Shown here: positions 44,033 through 52,372 of the stretch, one piece after another
Layout of the letters: each line of letters opens with the position of its first letter
How positions within the stretch are numbered: the stretch's first letter is position 1
Source of the DNA: an uncultured Desulfobulbus sp.
GTDB taxonomy: Bacteria; Desulfobacterota; Desulfobulbia; Desulfobulbales; Desulfobulbaceae
DNA length: 64,000 nt
Assembly: GCF_963664075.1 (NCBI RefSeq)
Contig: NZ_OY760916.1
Location: 2,048,001 to 2,112,000, forward strand
Direction: 5' to 3'
The notes under the pieces: model-generated
What the model saw: only the letters and a program-made list of their open reading frames with translations
Told to the model about the DNA's origin: nothing
Databases searched by the model: none
Translations under genes and position numbers: made by a program

Positions 44033-46971
44033 TGCGGTTTCTCTCCAGCGGTTGAATGATAAGATAATTGATCAAAAGCCCTTCGTAAGGCTGTGGCAAG
44101 ATCTCCTTTTCGCACAGGCTTTAAGATAAAGCTGTGAATACCGTTTTCCAGGGCCCGCTCCTCATTGACGCTGCTGCTGAAACCAGTACAGAGAATAATG
44201 GGTATGCCAGGGCGGAACTGGAGTATTTTGCGAGCCAACTCCATGCCGGTCATACCCGGCATGGTCTGGTCCGTCACCACAGCATCAAAGCGATCTGGTT
44301 CTTTCTGGAAAATCTCCAATGCCTCCTGACTTGAACAGCAGGTCGTAATCTGATACCCCAACCGTTCCAGCATGGCTTTTCCCATTTCCGCCAGGATTTC
44401 TTCATCATCAACCAACAAGATATGTTCGCTCCCAACTAATTTTGCATCATCTGCTCCGGGAGAGGTGCTTTCCTCGGCCCTGGTTGAAGGGATATACACA
44501 TGAAATGCAGTTCCAGCCTCTGGAGAACTATCAAAAGTCACGACCCCACCTAAAGAAGTGACAATTCCATGGACAAGAGAGAGTCCTAGTCCCGTACCCT
44601 TTCCAACTCCTTTGGTGGTGAAATAGGGTTCAAAAATACGACCGATAACCTCCTGGGGTATACCAGGACCTGAATCGCTAATGACAAGATGAATAAAACT
44701 TCCGGCCTTTACTCCTGGATTTCGTGCAAGATCTTCTTGTAAAAAGGTACTGTTATCCAATGTGATCTCAAGGACACCACCTGTGTTTTCCATGGCATGA
44801 AAGGCATTGGTGCAAAGATTCATAACAACCTGATGAATTTGCGTCGGATCGGCTTGAATATTGTCTGTGGCGGGGTTAAGTCGCTGCTTAATTTCAATCG
44901 TCGACGGTAAGGCTGAACGAAGAAGTTTGATAGTCTCTTTAACCATGGAGACGGGAGCCAGTATTTGCTGATCAACTTTTGCCTGGCGACTGAAAGCCAA
45001 AATTTGTTTGACAAGATCAGCCGCCCGCTGCCCTGCCACCAATATTTTTTCAATATCACGTGCAACTTCTGAATTTGTCGGACTGACGTCTAGGGCCATC
45101 TCCGCATATCCTATAATTGCCCCAAGGATATTGTTAAAATCATGAGCAATCCCGCCAGCCAACGTACCTATGGCCTCCATTTTCTGCGCTTGCAGCAATT
45201 GTGCGGAAAGTAGCTCTTTTTCTTGCTGCGCTTCCTTAAACTCGGTTATGTCAGTAACATAAACAAAAAATCCCTGCACTTCTTGCTGGATGATGTCTGG
45301 TATGTACTGCACCCAGGCTATTACACGTTCTCCAGTCGCTTTCTCCATTACTCGTTCAAAGGATTGTTCTCTACCTTGAAGAGCCTGCTCAATATTGTTC
45401 TTCGATGCAGCATATATGCTTTCACCGAGAAGAGTTTCAACTCGCACGCCCTCTACATGCTCTGGACGTACGTCAAACCACTCCAGATATTTGACGTTAG
45501 CAAACTGACAAGTACGATCCTTTGACCAATACCCCACCAACCCCGGAAGATTATCAGCAAGACTCTGTAAAAATTGTCTATTTTGCAGTAACTCTTTTTC
45601 GTATTTAATGCGCTTGGATATATCTGTAGAAATCCCACATAAGGCATAAATAGTGCCATCGTCATGACGCAGAGGAAGCTTCACTGTAAAAAATGTACTC
45701 ATATTTCCGGAAGGAAGTGCGTTGTAGATCTCCTCATAGCGAAGCACTTCTCCATTTTGAAATACACGATGATCTTTCTTTTCTACTGAAGCAGCAGTAT
45801 CACAATCACAAAATTGTTGATCCCTGAATCCAATGATTTCATGACGTTCAAGTCCCAAAAGTGTACATATTGCATTGTTTACATAGATATAGCGACCTGA
45901 GGTATCCTTTAAGTAAACACATGATTCCAATGAATTCAGGATAATGGAAAGTCGTTTTTCTCCTTCCCGAAGCTGTTTTTCAGCCTTTTCTTTTTCCTGG
46001 ATACGCTGTTGAAGATTTTGTTTTTGGGACGACAAACGTTTTGCGCCCCAAAAAAGGATGACTGTCAAGGTCAGAGAGAGAACGGTCATTACTGTTGCTG
46101 TTTGCCACACCGAATACGTAACGTCCTCAGTAGCGCGGCCAACAGTCATCCAGAATGGGGAGTGAGAGAATTTTTTATAGGCGTAGACCCGCTCTGTGCC
46201 ATCGATGGGAGCGACCGTGGTGTAGACATACGAATCACGGTTGGGTGTATTCCGCATTAATTGTTGAATCGTCTGGGAAACATTGCGATTGCCAATATCA
46301 GCATCTGCGCCGGACAGGGCAGGATACCGTATCACTTGAGAAAAATCGGTGGTGCGTAAGTTGATAATGCCTTGAGGTCCCAAATCGACACGCGAAAACC
46401 CCTGTCCGATGTATTCAACAGGAACAACTCCGTAAACAATACCTTGAAAAGTATTTTGATGATCAACAATCCTATGAGCCAGAATGAGTACCCATACCTC
46501 CTGAGGCGTAATCTGGAGAGGCCCTTCGAAAATGAGTCGATCATCTCCAGCCTTCGCTTGCTTAAAAAAATTGCTTTGAGCAATATTTTGATAAAAATCG
46601 CTTTGTGTTGATTTTTCAGTGGTTAATACGACTTCACCAGAGGCATTGGTGATCCCAACAGAAGACAACACACTATAATCTGAAAGCTCTAAGGAAATAC
46701 TCGCTGCAAGCCGTTGCACAGCGACAGGTCCGAGGGAGAGATTTCGTTGGTACCTGGTGGTGATAGATTCAAGAAACTCGTTGGTGGTATCGAAGGAATA
46801 TTCAACTTGCTGGGCAACAATCTCAGCCGTATTGAGGACTGAAACGCCAGCCATGGCATAATTATTATTATGTTCTTTCCAAACAAGCGAAAAAGACAGA
46901 GCTATAATGACGGCAGCGGTGAGAGAAGCAATGAGATAATGGATATTTTTGGGTTGTGCTGATTCGTTCAT
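44029..46971 (-). CDS. dCache hybrid histidine kinase with PAS domains and receiver
   Basis: 980 aa. TM1 (12-32), periplasmic double-Cache ligand domain (about 40-285; ESITTRYQRNLSLGP, GVVPVEYIGQGFSRVD, DSYVYTTVAPIDGTERVYAY), TM2 (288-310), a coiled linker, two PAS domains (about 335-450, 460-580), HisKA with GGIAHDFNNILGA, HATPase (KGTGLGLSLVHG) and a receiver (LLVDDEEILAEMG; acceptor in VVTDQTMPGMTG). dCache domains usually bind small organic acids, amino acids or purines. GGAGAG precedes the start. First of a two-gene unit with the CheB-CheR kinase (4-base overlap). Confidence 0.93.
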   Translation of the reverse strand: MNESAQPKNIHYLIASLTAAVIIALSFSLVWKEHNNNYAMAGVSVLNTAEIVAQQVEYSFDTTNEFLESITTRYQRNLSLGPVAVQRLAASISLELSDYSVLSSVGITNASGEVVLTTEKSTQSDFYQNIAQSNFFKQAKAGDDRLIFEGPLQITPQEVWVLILAHRIVDHQNTFQGIVYGVVPVEYIGQGFSRVDLGPQGIINLRTTDFSQVIRYPALSGADADIGNRNVSQTIQQLMRNTPNRDSYVYTTVAPIDGTERVYAYKKFSHSPFWMTVGRATEDVTYSVWQTATVMTVLSLTLTVILFWGAKRLSSQKQNLQQRIQEKEKAEKQLREGEKRLSIILNSLESCVYLKDTSGRYIYVNNAICTLLGLERHEIIGFRDQQFCDCDTAASVEKKDHRVFQNGEVLRYEEIYNALPSGNMSTFFTVKLPLRHDDGTIYALCGISTDISKRIKYEKELLQNRQFLQSLADNLPGLVGYWSKDRTCQFANVKYLEWFDVRPEHVEGVRVETLLGESIYAASKNNIEQALQGREQSFERVMEKATGERVIAWVQYIPDIIQQEVQGFFVYVTDITEFKEAQQEKELLSAQLLQAQKMEAIGTLAGGIAHDFNNILGAIIGYAEMALDVSPTNSEVARDIEKILVAGQRAADLVKQILAFSRQAKVDQQILAPVSMVKETIKLLRSALPSTIEIKQRLNPATDNIQADPTQIHQVVMNLCTNAFHAMENTGGVLEITLDNSTFLQEDLARNPGVKAGSFIHLVISDSGPGIPQEVIGRIFEPYFTTKGVGKGTGLGLSLVHGIVTSLGGVVTFDSSPEAGTAFHVYIPSTRAEESTSPGADDAKLVGSEHILLVDDEEILAEMGKAMLERLGYQITTCCSSQEALEIFQKEPDRFDAVVTDQTMPGMTGMELARKILQFRPGIPIILCTGFSSSVNEERALENGIHSFILKPVRKGDLATALRRAFDQLSYHSTAGEKPQ

Positions 46972-47275
46972 ATCTCTCCAGGGAGTGAGTAAACGATTAT
47001 TGGTTCGAATTCTCCTTTTTATACACCGTTTTCTGGCGAGGATAAAACCTCAGGATAATATACCTGCATACATGCAGGGCAAACAGTATGACTGAATCCA
47101 ATTCACGAATGTTTATGAATATAGGATTCTATCTGCTCGTAGGTGCCTTCATCATTTCGTATTCTCTTTCATATTGAGCAAATTGGCAAGATGCAACGAA
47201 GAACCTTTATTTCCGCAATACTTTTTTAAAGTTTTCTTGTAGTATGGGCGGCTATCTCCATCAAAATTTGACACT
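46972..47275. other. Intergenic region, nothing recognised
   Basis: About 300 bases upstream of the dCache kinase. Promoters are expected but I see no clear box or hairpin. Confidence 0.5.
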
Positions 47276-47929
47276 TTAAAAAAGACTGAAACGCACCTTC
47301 CAACCATTATTAATAATAGTACCTATAACTGGAGCTTTTATCTCGGCAGGAAGAAAATCATAGCCATGTGGCTCCAACGTATTGTACTGGTCGGTACTTT
47401 TCAGATACGAACTGCTGGTTCGCAATAATGGCAGGCAGATGCGGGCGAAACCTGTTTTGACCCGATCCGGACAGACGAGAAAATCGATATATCGATACCG
47501 ATCGACAAGATACACCGTGCGGGTGGTCGCATCGAAACGACAGCGAAGTTCATAAAGCCGTTTCATCCCCATTCGGCTGATCATGCCGCACCAGGCAATA
47601 TCGTTATAACGCCAGCTGAAGAGTATTTTTTTCCGCTTTTCAACCGCCCTGACAGGACATGCTATCGTATTGACTTCAAGAAGTCTGTGACGAAGTTGTG
47701 CTTCGGAGGTGAGGACCTCCTTCCCAGCTAAACACCAGATACGCTTAAGCAGCCCGTTGGCAACCCAGACAAGAAACACAAGCATGCAGGATATCCAGGC
47801 ACAGACCAACTGCTCAAAATGGGGCGAAGTGAGCCGCTGGTGCAGGGGCAGCAGGGGAAGAAATAAAAGGACGCAGAGGAGGAGAAGTGCTAGCACCCCG
47901 AAGATTGTGAACAGAAATCTTTTAACCAT
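47276..47929 (-). CDS. Unknown membrane-anchored protein
   Basis: 217 aa. Two N-terminal membrane helices (FLFTIFGVLALLLLCVLLFL; VCAWISCMLVFLVWVANGLL) are followed by a soluble, basic, aromatic-rich domain on the cytoplasmic side (KRKKILFSWRYNDIAWCG, TRTVYLVDRYRYIDFLVCPD, NNGWKVRFSLF). I do not recognise the family. It is 25 bases downstream of the LD-carboxypeptidase gene on the same strand and probably shares its transcript, so a cell-envelope role is possible. Confidence 0.75.
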   Translation of the reverse strand: MVKRFLFTIFGVLALLLLCVLLFLPLLPLHQRLTSPHFEQLVCAWISCMLVFLVWVANGLLKRIWCLAGKEVLTSEAQLRHRLLEVNTIACPVRAVEKRKKILFSWRYNDIAWCGMISRMGMKRLYELRCRFDATTRTVYLVDRYRYIDFLVCPDRVKTGFARICLPLLRTSSSYLKSTDQYNTLEPHGYDFLPAEIKAPVIGTIINNGWKVRFSLF

Positions 47930-47954
47930 ATCGTAACTCTCTTCCGTTCCAAGA

Positions 47955-48890
47955 TTACATCAGGCGAGCGGAAGCAGGCACCAGGTCCAAGGCCCCTGCC
48001 GAAGAATCCATTTTCACTTCCAGCCCCACAGGCAAGGATATATTTTTTTGCTTATGCCCCAGGGGGAATCCACCCCAGACTGGAAAAGCAGGCCCAACCA
48101 ACTCCATCACCCGCTGCCAGAGCGCTTCCTGAAGGCGAAGATTTTGCAAAGAATCATCCCCCTGATCAAATTCACCAAGGATAAGCCCTTCGAGTTGGCT
48201 GAGTTTGCCACTTAAAGCCAGTTGGGTCAGCAGGCGATCCAGGCGATAGAGTGGTTCATTGGTATCCTCCAGAAAAAGAATTTTTCCTGTCCAATCCATG
48301 TCATAGGGGGTTGCCAGGAGATGTACCAGTGTGGTCAGGTTGCCCCCTATAAGCCTTCCCTGCCCGAGCCCACCACGCAAGACCTCTACTCCTTTGGGTT
48401 TGATCCGTTCTTCAAAACGCCCCGTAAGCAGGGCAAAGAGGGAATGAATGCTCGCCTCATCGGATTGCGCCAAAGAGGTTGCAACAGGTCCATGAAGGGA
48501 GATCAGGTTGGATTGGCTCAAGAGCCCCTGCAGCAAAGCACTCACATCACTGAATCCAACCAGCCATTTGGGGGATCGACGAAACAGATCCCAGTCGAGC
48601 TGCGATAAAAGACGCATGCAGCCAAAACCTCCACGGATTGCCACAATGGCTTTGACTTCATCATCATTCCACAGCCTGTGAAGATGGGTTGCCCGCATGG
48701 TATCATCAGCGGCCAGGTACCCTTCCACCGGGGAGGCGGGGCCACAGATTTTAGTGGCAAAGCCCAAATCATGTATTTTCTGGATACCGGCCTGCAGCCG
48801 TGCGGGATCACGAACCGGTCCGGCCGGACAGACTAACCCTATGGTCTGGCCACGCTTGATCCAGGGAGGGCAAATGGGGGTATCAACCAT
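47955..48890 (-). CDS. ldcA: LD-carboxypeptidase, S66 family
   Basis: 311-aa cytoplasmic serine peptidase. The Ser-Glu-His set is visible: Ser114 in VGFSDVSALL, Glu in LEDTNEPLYRLDR and His in FPLGHKQKN; the early GLVCPAGPV is also typical. LdcA removes the terminal D-Ala from murein tetrapeptides in peptidoglycan recycling; the related MccF branch cleaves microcin-type acyl-adenylates, so that is the alternative. Lies between coaX (27-base gap) and the unknown membrane protein. Confidence 0.9.
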   Translation of the reverse strand: MVDTPICPPWIKRGQTIGLVCPAGPVRDPARLQAGIQKIHDLGFATKICGPASPVEGYLAADDTMRATHLHRLWNDDEVKAIVAIRGGFGCMRLLSQLDWDLFRRSPKWLVGFSDVSALLQGLLSQSNLISLHGPVATSLAQSDEASIHSLFALLTGRFEERIKPKGVEVLRGGLGQGRLIGGNLTTLVHLLATPYDMDWTGKILFLEDTNEPLYRLDRLLTQLALSGKLSQLEGLILGEFDQGDDSLQNLRLQEALWQRVMELVGPAFPVWGGFPLGHKQKNISLPVGLEVKMDSSAGALDLVPASARLM

Positions 48891-48917
48891 GACAGTGCTC
48901 CTTGTCCTTGAAAGAGC

Positions 48918-49739
48918 TCATTGCTCTCCTTCCCCGCCAGCTCCTTTTTTTCCCGTACAGTTCAAGCGGTAAATGAGCTGCAACCCGGTCAGAGTCAATT
49001 GCTGATCAATGCGGTCAATGGTCGTGGTATAAGGGCTGATGAGATTTGCCATCCCACCGGTGGCAATGGTTTTTGCCCGTTTTTGATCAGGGGTCAGCTG
49101 TTTACTGAGCACCTCCACCATGCGATCAACCAGACCGCCAAAACCATAGAGCGCCCCGGAATGAATGGCCTTGACGGTAGAGGTGCCGATGGGCTGCTCC
49201 GGGGTTACATCGATATCAAGCCGGGGTAATTTTGCCGTACGGGAAGCAAGCGCGTCCAGGGAGATACCGATACCAGGATGAATAGTGCCGCCAATATACG
49301 CAGGTTCACCATTGACACAATCAAAGGTGATGGCGGTGCCAAAATCGATCACGATCAGGGGCTCCTCAAATAAATCCCAGGCAGCCACTGCATTGACAAT
49401 ACGATCAGCCCCAACTTCAGCGGGGTTTTCGGTTCCAACTCGCATCCCCAGTTTCAGTTCGTTGGTGACAGCCAGGGGAGGCTGGCGTAATTTTTTAAGA
49501 TAGTTACGGGCAAAATGCAACCAGCTGGTTTCCAGTGTCGGCACAACAGAAGCGACGACAAAACCTGTGATTTTTTGAGGATCGATTCCTGCCATTTGAA
49601 ACAAACCATGGTAGCGAATCGCCAGTTCATCGGCGGTTCGATCTTGTCGCGACTGAAGCCGCCAACTCCCGACCAATTCGCCTTTCTCAAAAATACCACT
49701 CACTGTATGAGAGTTACCGACGTCGACTGCAAAGAGCAT
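48918..49739 (-). CDS. coaX: Type III pantothenate kinase
   Basis: 273 aa starting MLFAVDVGNSHTVSGIF, the ATP-binding P-loop-like motif of CoaX at the very N terminus, which is why I take 49739 and not an upstream ATG at 49847. Further motifs: GADRIVNAVAAWDL, VIDFGTAITFDCV and GGTIHPGIGISLDAL, all ASKHA-fold signatures. It phosphorylates pantothenate, the first step of CoA biosynthesis, and is insensitive to CoA feedback. In many genomes coaX follows birA; birA is not here. Confidence 0.94.
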   Translation of the reverse strand: MLFAVDVGNSHTVSGIFEKGELVGSWRLQSRQDRTADELAIRYHGLFQMAGIDPQKITGFVVASVVPTLETSWLHFARNYLKKLRQPPLAVTNELKLGMRVGTENPAEVGADRIVNAVAAWDLFEEPLIVIDFGTAITFDCVNGEPAYIGGTIHPGIGISLDALASRTAKLPRLDIDVTPEQPIGTSTVKAIHSGALYGFGGLVDRMVEVLSKQLTPDQKRAKTIATGGMANLISPYTTTIDRIDQQLTLTGLQLIYRLNCTGKKGAGGEGEQ

Positions 49740-49884
49740 AAATTCACCTGTTTTGAATTCCCCACCATCACGGGCATACATGGCCCTTGAGAGTGAGAGT
49801 GTACGCTGTGGTTTGTTTTTTTGAAAAGCGCTGGTAAGATAGTCCACTTTATAAAATTATTCCAGTTCGAGAAGAGGTACTCTC

Positions 49885-50217
49885 ATGCTCCCTTTTATTC
49901 AAGTGGTCACGACCCTGCCCGATCAACAAACAGCTCAGGCGCTGGCAGCCACGCTGCTGGAACAACGGCTCGTTGCCTGTGTCCAACTCAGCCCCTGCAC
50001 CTCCAGTTTTCACTGGCAGGGCAAAATTGAAAATGAAAATGAAATTGTTTGCACTATGAAAACGCACCTCGATCTCTTTGCAGAATTGGAAACAGTCATT
50101 ACAAAAAAACATCCCTACGATGTTCCGGAGATTTTGGCTACGCCGATTGTAGCTGGATCAGCTGCGTACCTAGATTGGCTCCAGCAGGAACTCGAGGTGG
50201 TTCAGGAGAATAACTGA
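49885..50217 (+). CDS. cutA: CutA divalent-cation tolerance protein
   Basis: 110-aa CutA, normal size: VVTTLPDQQTAQALAATLL, LVACVQLSPCTSSFHWQGKI, YDVPEILATPIVAGSAAYLDWL. CutA forms a P-II-like trimer and is linked to copper tolerance, though its real function is unclear. AGAGGT upstream supports the start. Its stop shares one base with the start of the next small gene (TGATG), so the two are coupled. Confidence 0.95.
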   Translation: MLPFIQVVTTLPDQQTAQALAATLLEQRLVACVQLSPCTSSFHWQGKIENENEIVCTMKTHLDLFAELETVITKKHPYDVPEILATPIVAGSAAYLDWLQQELEVVQENN

Positions 50218-50420
50218 TGGAAAACAAACAAGTAAAACCACGGCGAAGACGGCGGAAAGAATTTCGTTGCCACTGCTGTAAGCAGGAAAAACCCTTTTGC
50301 TGGAACTGCACCTGCGGCTTTCAGATCTGTCCGGAGTGCTTTGAGGAAAATAAATGGGGCATGAGCAATGGCCCCACCTGGATCTGCCCGGATTGCGAAC
50401 GGGTACATTTAATGGAATAA
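50217..50420 (+). CDS. Small Cys-rich zinc-ribbon-like protein
   Basis: 67 aa with a basic N terminus (KQVKPRRRRRKEFR) and ten Cys, mostly in CxxC-type pairs: CHCC, CWNCTC, CPEC and CPDC, probably binding two zinc ions or an iron-sulfur cluster. No known family named. Start overlaps the cutA stop, so it is made with CutA; a metal-related or nucleic-acid-binding role is possible. Confidence 0.8.
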   Translation: MENKQVKPRRRRRKEFRCHCCKQEKPFCWNCTCGFQICPECFEENKWGMSNGPTWICPDCERVHLME

Positions 50421-50539
50421 GGCAAAGCCCCTGAATCATTTGCTGCAAACCAATCCCATTAAAAAGACTCATTTACCTTTGTTGTTTTACCTGCTAGTAC
50501 ATCGTACATCCCTCTATTCTTCTTCCCCCTCACATACCT

Positions 50540-52372
50540 ATGACCGAACACCAGTACGACGAATCCAAGATCAAAACCCTGAGCTCGCTGGAACACATCC
50601 GCAAACGGCCAGGTATGTACATCGGCCGCCTGGGCAATGGTTCCCATCCGGATGATGGCATTTATATTTTGTTAAAAGAAGTCCTGGATAACGCGGTGGA
50701 CGAATTCATCATGGGCCACGGCAAACAGGTTGAGGTCTCTGTCAGTGAAGAAGGCTGTTGTAGGGTTCGTGACTACGGCCGCGGCATTCCTTTGGGCAAG
50801 GTGGTGGAGTGTGTATCCATCATCAATACCGGCGCGAAATACAACACCGAAGTTTTTCAATTTTCTGTCGGCCTCAACGGTGTGGGTACCAAAGCGGTAA
50901 ACGCCCTCTCCTCCCATTTCACGGTAACGGCCTTTCGAGACGGCAAATACAAAACAGCTAAATTTATCAAAGGTGAGCTTGCCGGGGAAGAAGAAGGCGA
51001 TACAGACGAAAAAAACGGCACCCAGGTTACCTTTCTCCCAGATGCAGACAGCTTTCCTGGGTTTAAATTTGACCCCGACTATGTCGATCAGCGCCTCTGG
51101 CGCTACGCCTATCTCAATGCCGGGCTGACCCTTAATCTTGACGGTACTCTGTTCCTCTCCAAAAATGGATTACTGGATCTGTTGGACCGTGAGGTCAGTA
51201 GCAATTCCATGTACCCACCGATCCATTTTAAGGATACGGCCCTGGAATTTGCCTTCAGCCACACCGACGATTACGGAGAGTCCTACTTCTCCTTTGTTAA
51301 TGGTACCTACACTTCCGAAGGTGGCACCCACCTCTCTGCCTTTCGTGAAGGTATCCTTAAAGGAGTCAATGAATTCACCGGGAAAAAATTCACCGGCCAG
51401 GATGTCCGCGACGGCATCGTGGGAATATTAGCGGTCAAAGTCCAGGAACCGGTGTTTGAGTCACAGACCAAAAACAAACTGGGCAATACCGATGTCCGCG
51501 GCCCAATCGTCAATGCGGTCAAAGATGCGGTGGCAACCCACCTCTACAAATATCCGGAATCTGCGGAGATCCTGGTCGACAAAGTCCAGCGCAACGAACG
51601 AGTTCGGCGTGAGCTTCAGTCTGTTCGCCGAGACGCCAAGGCCAAGGCAAAAAAAATCGCCTTCAAGATCCCTCAACTCAAAGACTGCAAGTACCACCCC
51701 TCCCGTGGCCAGGCATCCAAACCAGGCCGCGAGAATATGCTCTTTATCACCGAGGGGCAGTCAGCAGCTGGTTCGATAGTCAGTGCCCGCGATCCCATGA
51801 CCCAGGCCGTCTTCAGCCTCAAGGGCAAGCCGATGAATGTCTTTGGTCAACGCCTGGATGTGCTCTACAAAAACGAAGAGATGTACTCGCTGATGCAGGC
51901 GCTTAATATTGAAGAATCCATTGCTGATCTGCGCTTTGATAAGGTCATCATCGCAACCGATGCCGATGTGGATGGACTGCATATCAGAAACCTGTTGCTG
52001 ACCTTTTTTCTCCACTACTTTGAGTCGCTCTTAAAAAAGGAACATATTTACATACTCGAAACCCCTATCTTTCGCGTACGCAACAAACAGCAGACCATTT
52101 ACTGCTACTCGGATGAAGACATGGATAGAGCCTTTAAAACCCTCAAGGCCAAGAGTAAGTCTGATCGCTCCGTGGAAACCACCCGGTTTAAAGGATTGGG
52201 CGAAATATCTCCAGCTGAATTCAAGCAATTCATTGGCGATGATATGCGCATCAAACAGGTACGTCTCGATTCGTTAAGCGAGGTCAGCCGCGTGCTCAGA
52301 TTTTACATGGGCAAAAACACTCCGGAGCGGAAACAATATATCATGGATCATCTTATTGTGAGTCCCGAATGA
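50540..52372 (+). CDS. parE: Type II topoisomerase ATPase subunit (ParE-type)
   Basis: 610 aa. GHKL ATPase (HIRKRPGMYIGRLGNGS, LKEVLDNAVDEF, VRDYGRGIPLG, VGLNGVGTKAVNALS), transducer and TOPRIM domain (ITEGQSAAGS near 405, DADVDG at 474-479). Sequence is closest in style to the ParE of Bacteroidota-type topoisomerase IV, not to E. coli ParE. With the ParC-type subunit (overlapping by four bases) it decatenates and relaxes DNA. A normal gyrase is presumably elsewhere in the genome. Confidence 0.92.
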   Translation: MTEHQYDESKIKTLSSLEHIRKRPGMYIGRLGNGSHPDDGIYILLKEVLDNAVDEFIMGHGKQVEVSVSEEGCCRVRDYGRGIPLGKVVECVSIINTGAKYNTEVFQFSVGLNGVGTKAVNALSSHFTVTAFRDGKYKTAKFIKGELAGEEEGDTDEKNGTQVTFLPDADSFPGFKFDPDYVDQRLWRYAYLNAGLTLNLDGTLFLSKNGLLDLLDREVSSNSMYPPIHFKDTALEFAFSHTDDYGESYFSFVNGTYTSEGGTHLSAFREGILKGVNEFTGKKFTGQDVRDGIVGILAVKVQEPVFESQTKNKLGNTDVRGPIVNAVKDAVATHLYKYPESAEILVDKVQRNERVRRELQSVRRDAKAKAKKIAFKIPQLKDCKYHPSRGQASKPGRENMLFITEGQSAAGSIVSARDPMTQAVFSLKGKPMNVFGQRLDVLYKNEEMYSLMQALNIEESIADLRFDKVIIATDADVDGLHIRNLLLTFFLHYFESLLKKEHIYILETPIFRVRNKQQTIYCYSDEDMDRAFKTLKAKSKSDRSVETTRFKGLGEISPAEFKQFIGDDMRIKQVRLDSLSEVSRVLRFYMGKNTPERKQYIMDHLIVSPE

